Of a DNA stretch of 6,192 bases, positions 4,468-6,192 are shown piece after piece. The stretch lies in assembly GCA_019237175.1 (NCBI GenBank), contig JAFAHP010000255.1, positions 1 through 6,192 on the forward strand. The letters are read 5' to 3'. The position numbers were made by a program, and so were the translations under genes. The notes beneath the pieces were generated by a model. That model did not search any database. It was given only the letters and a program-made list of their open reading frames with translations, and was not told the DNA's origin. Positions within the stretch are counted from its first letter, which is position 1. Every line of letters starts with the position of its first letter. This DNA is from Alphaproteobacteria bacterium (lineage in GTDB: Bacteria; Pseudomonadota; Alphaproteobacteria; ATCC43930; CGMCC-115725).

Positions 4468-6174
4468 TTATCCGCTGAAAATCAACCGGATATGGGCATT
4501 CTGACCCGCAGAGCGCGCCTCCATTCGATCCGGATAAACGCCGGTCAAAAAATCGGCCAATCCATAGGAGAAAGATTCCTCGTCCAGGAAAAAGTGCTTC
4601 CTGACGCCGACGTTGGGTAGTGAGAGCAGGGCTCCCTGGTAGCGGACCGAGACCCTAAGATCGAAATCGTTAAAGGTCATTGTGACGGAAGGCGATCCGA
4701 TGATGAGGTCGGCATCGGCGAGGTGCTGCATGACCTGCCCCGTCGAAGCCACGGCGCGATCCACAACGTCCGCGGGAACCGACCAAGCCCGGCCGCGCGC
4801 CCGTAAAAGCCGCTCCAACTCAGCGGTCGGCGTGTCCGAGTTCTCGAATTCAAAGGTTGCGGTGCGGGTCGCACCGATGCGGAAGATCAGATTGAGCAGA
4901 AAGGCGGATAGGACGCCAATCGACATCATGCTGCCGGTAAACTGGTGCACCAGCGGCACGGCGCGTTCGAAATACGCCGGAAATATCTCGCGAGAGAGCC
5001 CCAGCAACAGTGAAACGCCGACGACGTAAGTGGCTCGGCTGTCGATGCTCCGCGAGACGATGATCTGGATGCCGCCGGCGATCATGAACGAGGCGGTAAA
5101 CACCATCAGTGCGCCGATCACCGGTTGCGGCATTATCAAGAAGAGAGCGCCATATTTGGGAATTAACGCAAAAATGACGAGGATCGCCGCACAGGAAAAA
5201 CCGATGTACCGGCTCGTTGCGCCCGCGGCTTTGGCGACACCAACCGGGCCGACCGCGCTATTCATGCCGATCACGCCCACCAGCCCGCCAATGACACATC
5301 CAATGCCGTCCGCAATGATGCCGGCTTGAATCGATTTCAGCTCGGGCCGTTTCCAATCGAGATCGTTGATCTTCTGACAGGTGGTGATGACCCCGACGGT
5401 CCGCAGCATCGCCGCGGTTCCCGCCATCAAGAACGCCGGGATCAGGCGAAATTGGAAATCGTAGGCGAGATAATGCGGCTGCGGTAACGCGACAATCGGC
5501 GCATCGAGGAAACTGCGTACCGCATCGGTGGGCACCAAGCCCGCGGCGACGCTGAGCAGCATGCCGATTATGACGCCGAGCATCGAGCAAATCAGGCGCA
5601 CGATGCCGCGGCCCCAGACACTGAGCGCGCACATCGTCGCCAAGGTCACCCCGCCAACCATCAGGTGATAATGAAAAGCCGGCCGGTGGACGTGCTCGAC
5701 CCCGAGGAGGTCGCCGGTCCCGATTACACCCAGCTGAAGGCCGACGATCACGACGATGAAGCCGCTGATCGCTGGCGGGAACAAAGCCCGAAGCCTGCGC
5801 AGCAGCCGGGACAAGCCGATCTCGACCAGGCCGGCGAACATTGTCATCCCGAACACGGCCGGAAGCCCGCCGGCACCGACCGCGAGCACAGCGGGGCCGA
5901 TATAGATCGCAGAAAAGATGGGCGGTGCCAGGTATCCCGAGCCGATCGGACCTCTCGGCAGGCTCTGAAGCACCGTCGATATCGCCAAGGCGATCATCCC
6001 CAAACTCAACGCGCTGAGGGTCACCGCGTCGCCGGCGCCGGCGCGCCGGAAAACAATGACGATCAAGACCAGATTGACCGACAGCAGCATCGCATGCTGC
6101 ATTCCGAGGAAGAGGAGGCGCGGCCACGGCGGCATATCGTCCACCGCGTAAAGCAAATCTTCCGGTCGGGTCAT
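4468..6174 (-). CDS. NCS2/SLC23 (NAT)-family permease with extra C-terminal soluble domain
   Basis: Encodes 568 residues against about 430-480 for usual NCS2 permeases. Membrane core at about 20-435: TM1 has the family's Q-H pair (LGMQHAMLL, Q26-H27), and conserved blocks include GPIGSGYLAPPIFSAIY (75-91), the TM8 region (250-271) and GVAKAAGATSRYIG (312-325). The family takes up uracil, xanthine, urate or related compounds with H+ or Na+. Two positions are atypical. The TM8 substrate Glu of UraA/UapA-type members appears as Arg258. The NAT signature reads GPVGVAKAAG (309-318), with Pro where Asn is usual and Ala where Thr is usual. The substrate is therefore uncertain. Residues about 449-568 are hydrophilic, with mixed helix and strand (VPADVVDRAVASTGQVMQHL; VTMTFNDFDLRVSVRYQG; HIRLIFSG); by eye this resembles a degenerate GHKL/HATPase-like domain. 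The MTRPEDLLYAVDD start is family-like, but no Shine-Dalgarno site is visible and the frame is open to the window edge. Confidence 0.85.
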   Translation of the reverse strand: MTRPEDLLYAVDDMPPWPRLLFLGMQHAMLLSVNLVLIVIVFRRAGAGDAVTLSALSLGMIALAISTVLQSLPRGPIGSGYLAPPIFSAIYIGPAVLAVGAGGLPAVFGMTMFAGLVEIGLSRLLRRLRALFPPAISGFIVVIVGLQLGVIGTGDLLGVEHVHRPAFHYHLMVGGVTLATMCALSVWGRGIVRLICSMLGVIIGMLLSVAAGLVPTDAVRSFLDAPIVALPQPHYLAYDFQFRLIPAFLMAGTAAMLRTVGVITTCQKINDLDWKRPELKSIQAGIIADGIGCVIGGLVGVIGMNSAVGPVGVAKAAGATSRYIGFSCAAILVIFALIPKYGALFLIMPQPVIGALMVFTASFMIAGGIQIIVSRSIDSRATYVVGVSLLLGLSREIFPAYFERAVPLVHQFTGSMMSIGVLSAFLLNLIFRIGATRTATFEFENSDTPTAELERLLRARGRAWSVPADVVDRAVASTGQVMQHLADADLIIGSPSVTMTFNDFDLRVSVRYQGALLSLPNVGVRKHFFLDEESFSYGLADFLTGVYPDRMEARSAGQNAHIRLIFSG

Positions 6175-6192
6175 GATGACGCAATCAAGCGC

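Noticed and set aside
5258..6184. Minus-strand frame (308 residues) overlapping the NCS2 permease
   Set aside because: Same strand but shifted frame; extremely Arg-rich with no membrane segments, whereas the permease frame has clear family motifs.

Overview
The window comes from a GC-rich Gram-negative bacterium, most likely a member of the Pseudomonadota. That rests on a C-terminal VPEP sorting signal (a PEP-CTERM/exosortase system, which implies an outer membrane), a TPR/GT9-type glycosyltransferase tail, and overall codon and base composition. No taxonomic marker gene is present, so the genus cannot be named. There are no RNA genes, CRISPR arrays, insertion sequences or obvious mobile elements.

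Layout, left to right: (1) the 3' end of a plus-strand glycosyltransferase-like gene (to 316). (2) Convergent to it, a small minus-strand gene (404-697) for a 97-residue protein that looks like a single OB fold. (3) A 365-base gene-free stretch with a small inverted repeat and an AT-rich patch. (4) A full-length plus-strand SulP/SLC26 anion transporter with a C-terminal STAS domain (1063-2823). (5) Only 13 bases beyond its stop, the convergent end of a minus-strand gene (2837-3532) for an apparently exported single-PAS protein with no output domain. (6) A minus-strand PEP-CTERM surface/secreted protein gene (3667-4312) broken by one extra base right at the signal-peptide cleavage region. (7) A minus-strand NCS2/SLC23-type permease (4468-6174) with an unusual signature motif and an extra C-terminal soluble domain of about 120 residues.

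The last three genes are co-directional but separated by 134 and 155 bases, so they may be separate transcripts. The two transporters belong to families that share the UraA-type membrane fold. Each carries a cytoplasmic C-terminal domain: STAS in one, and in the other a domain that, by eye, resembles a degenerate GHKL/anti-sigma-kinase-like fold. An exported PAS protein and a PEP-CTERM protein lie between them. Whether these form a functional unit is speculation. The firmest unusual observations are the one-base frameshift in the PEP-CTERM gene, the atypical residues plus appended domain of the NCS2 permease, and the exported stand-alone PAS protein.
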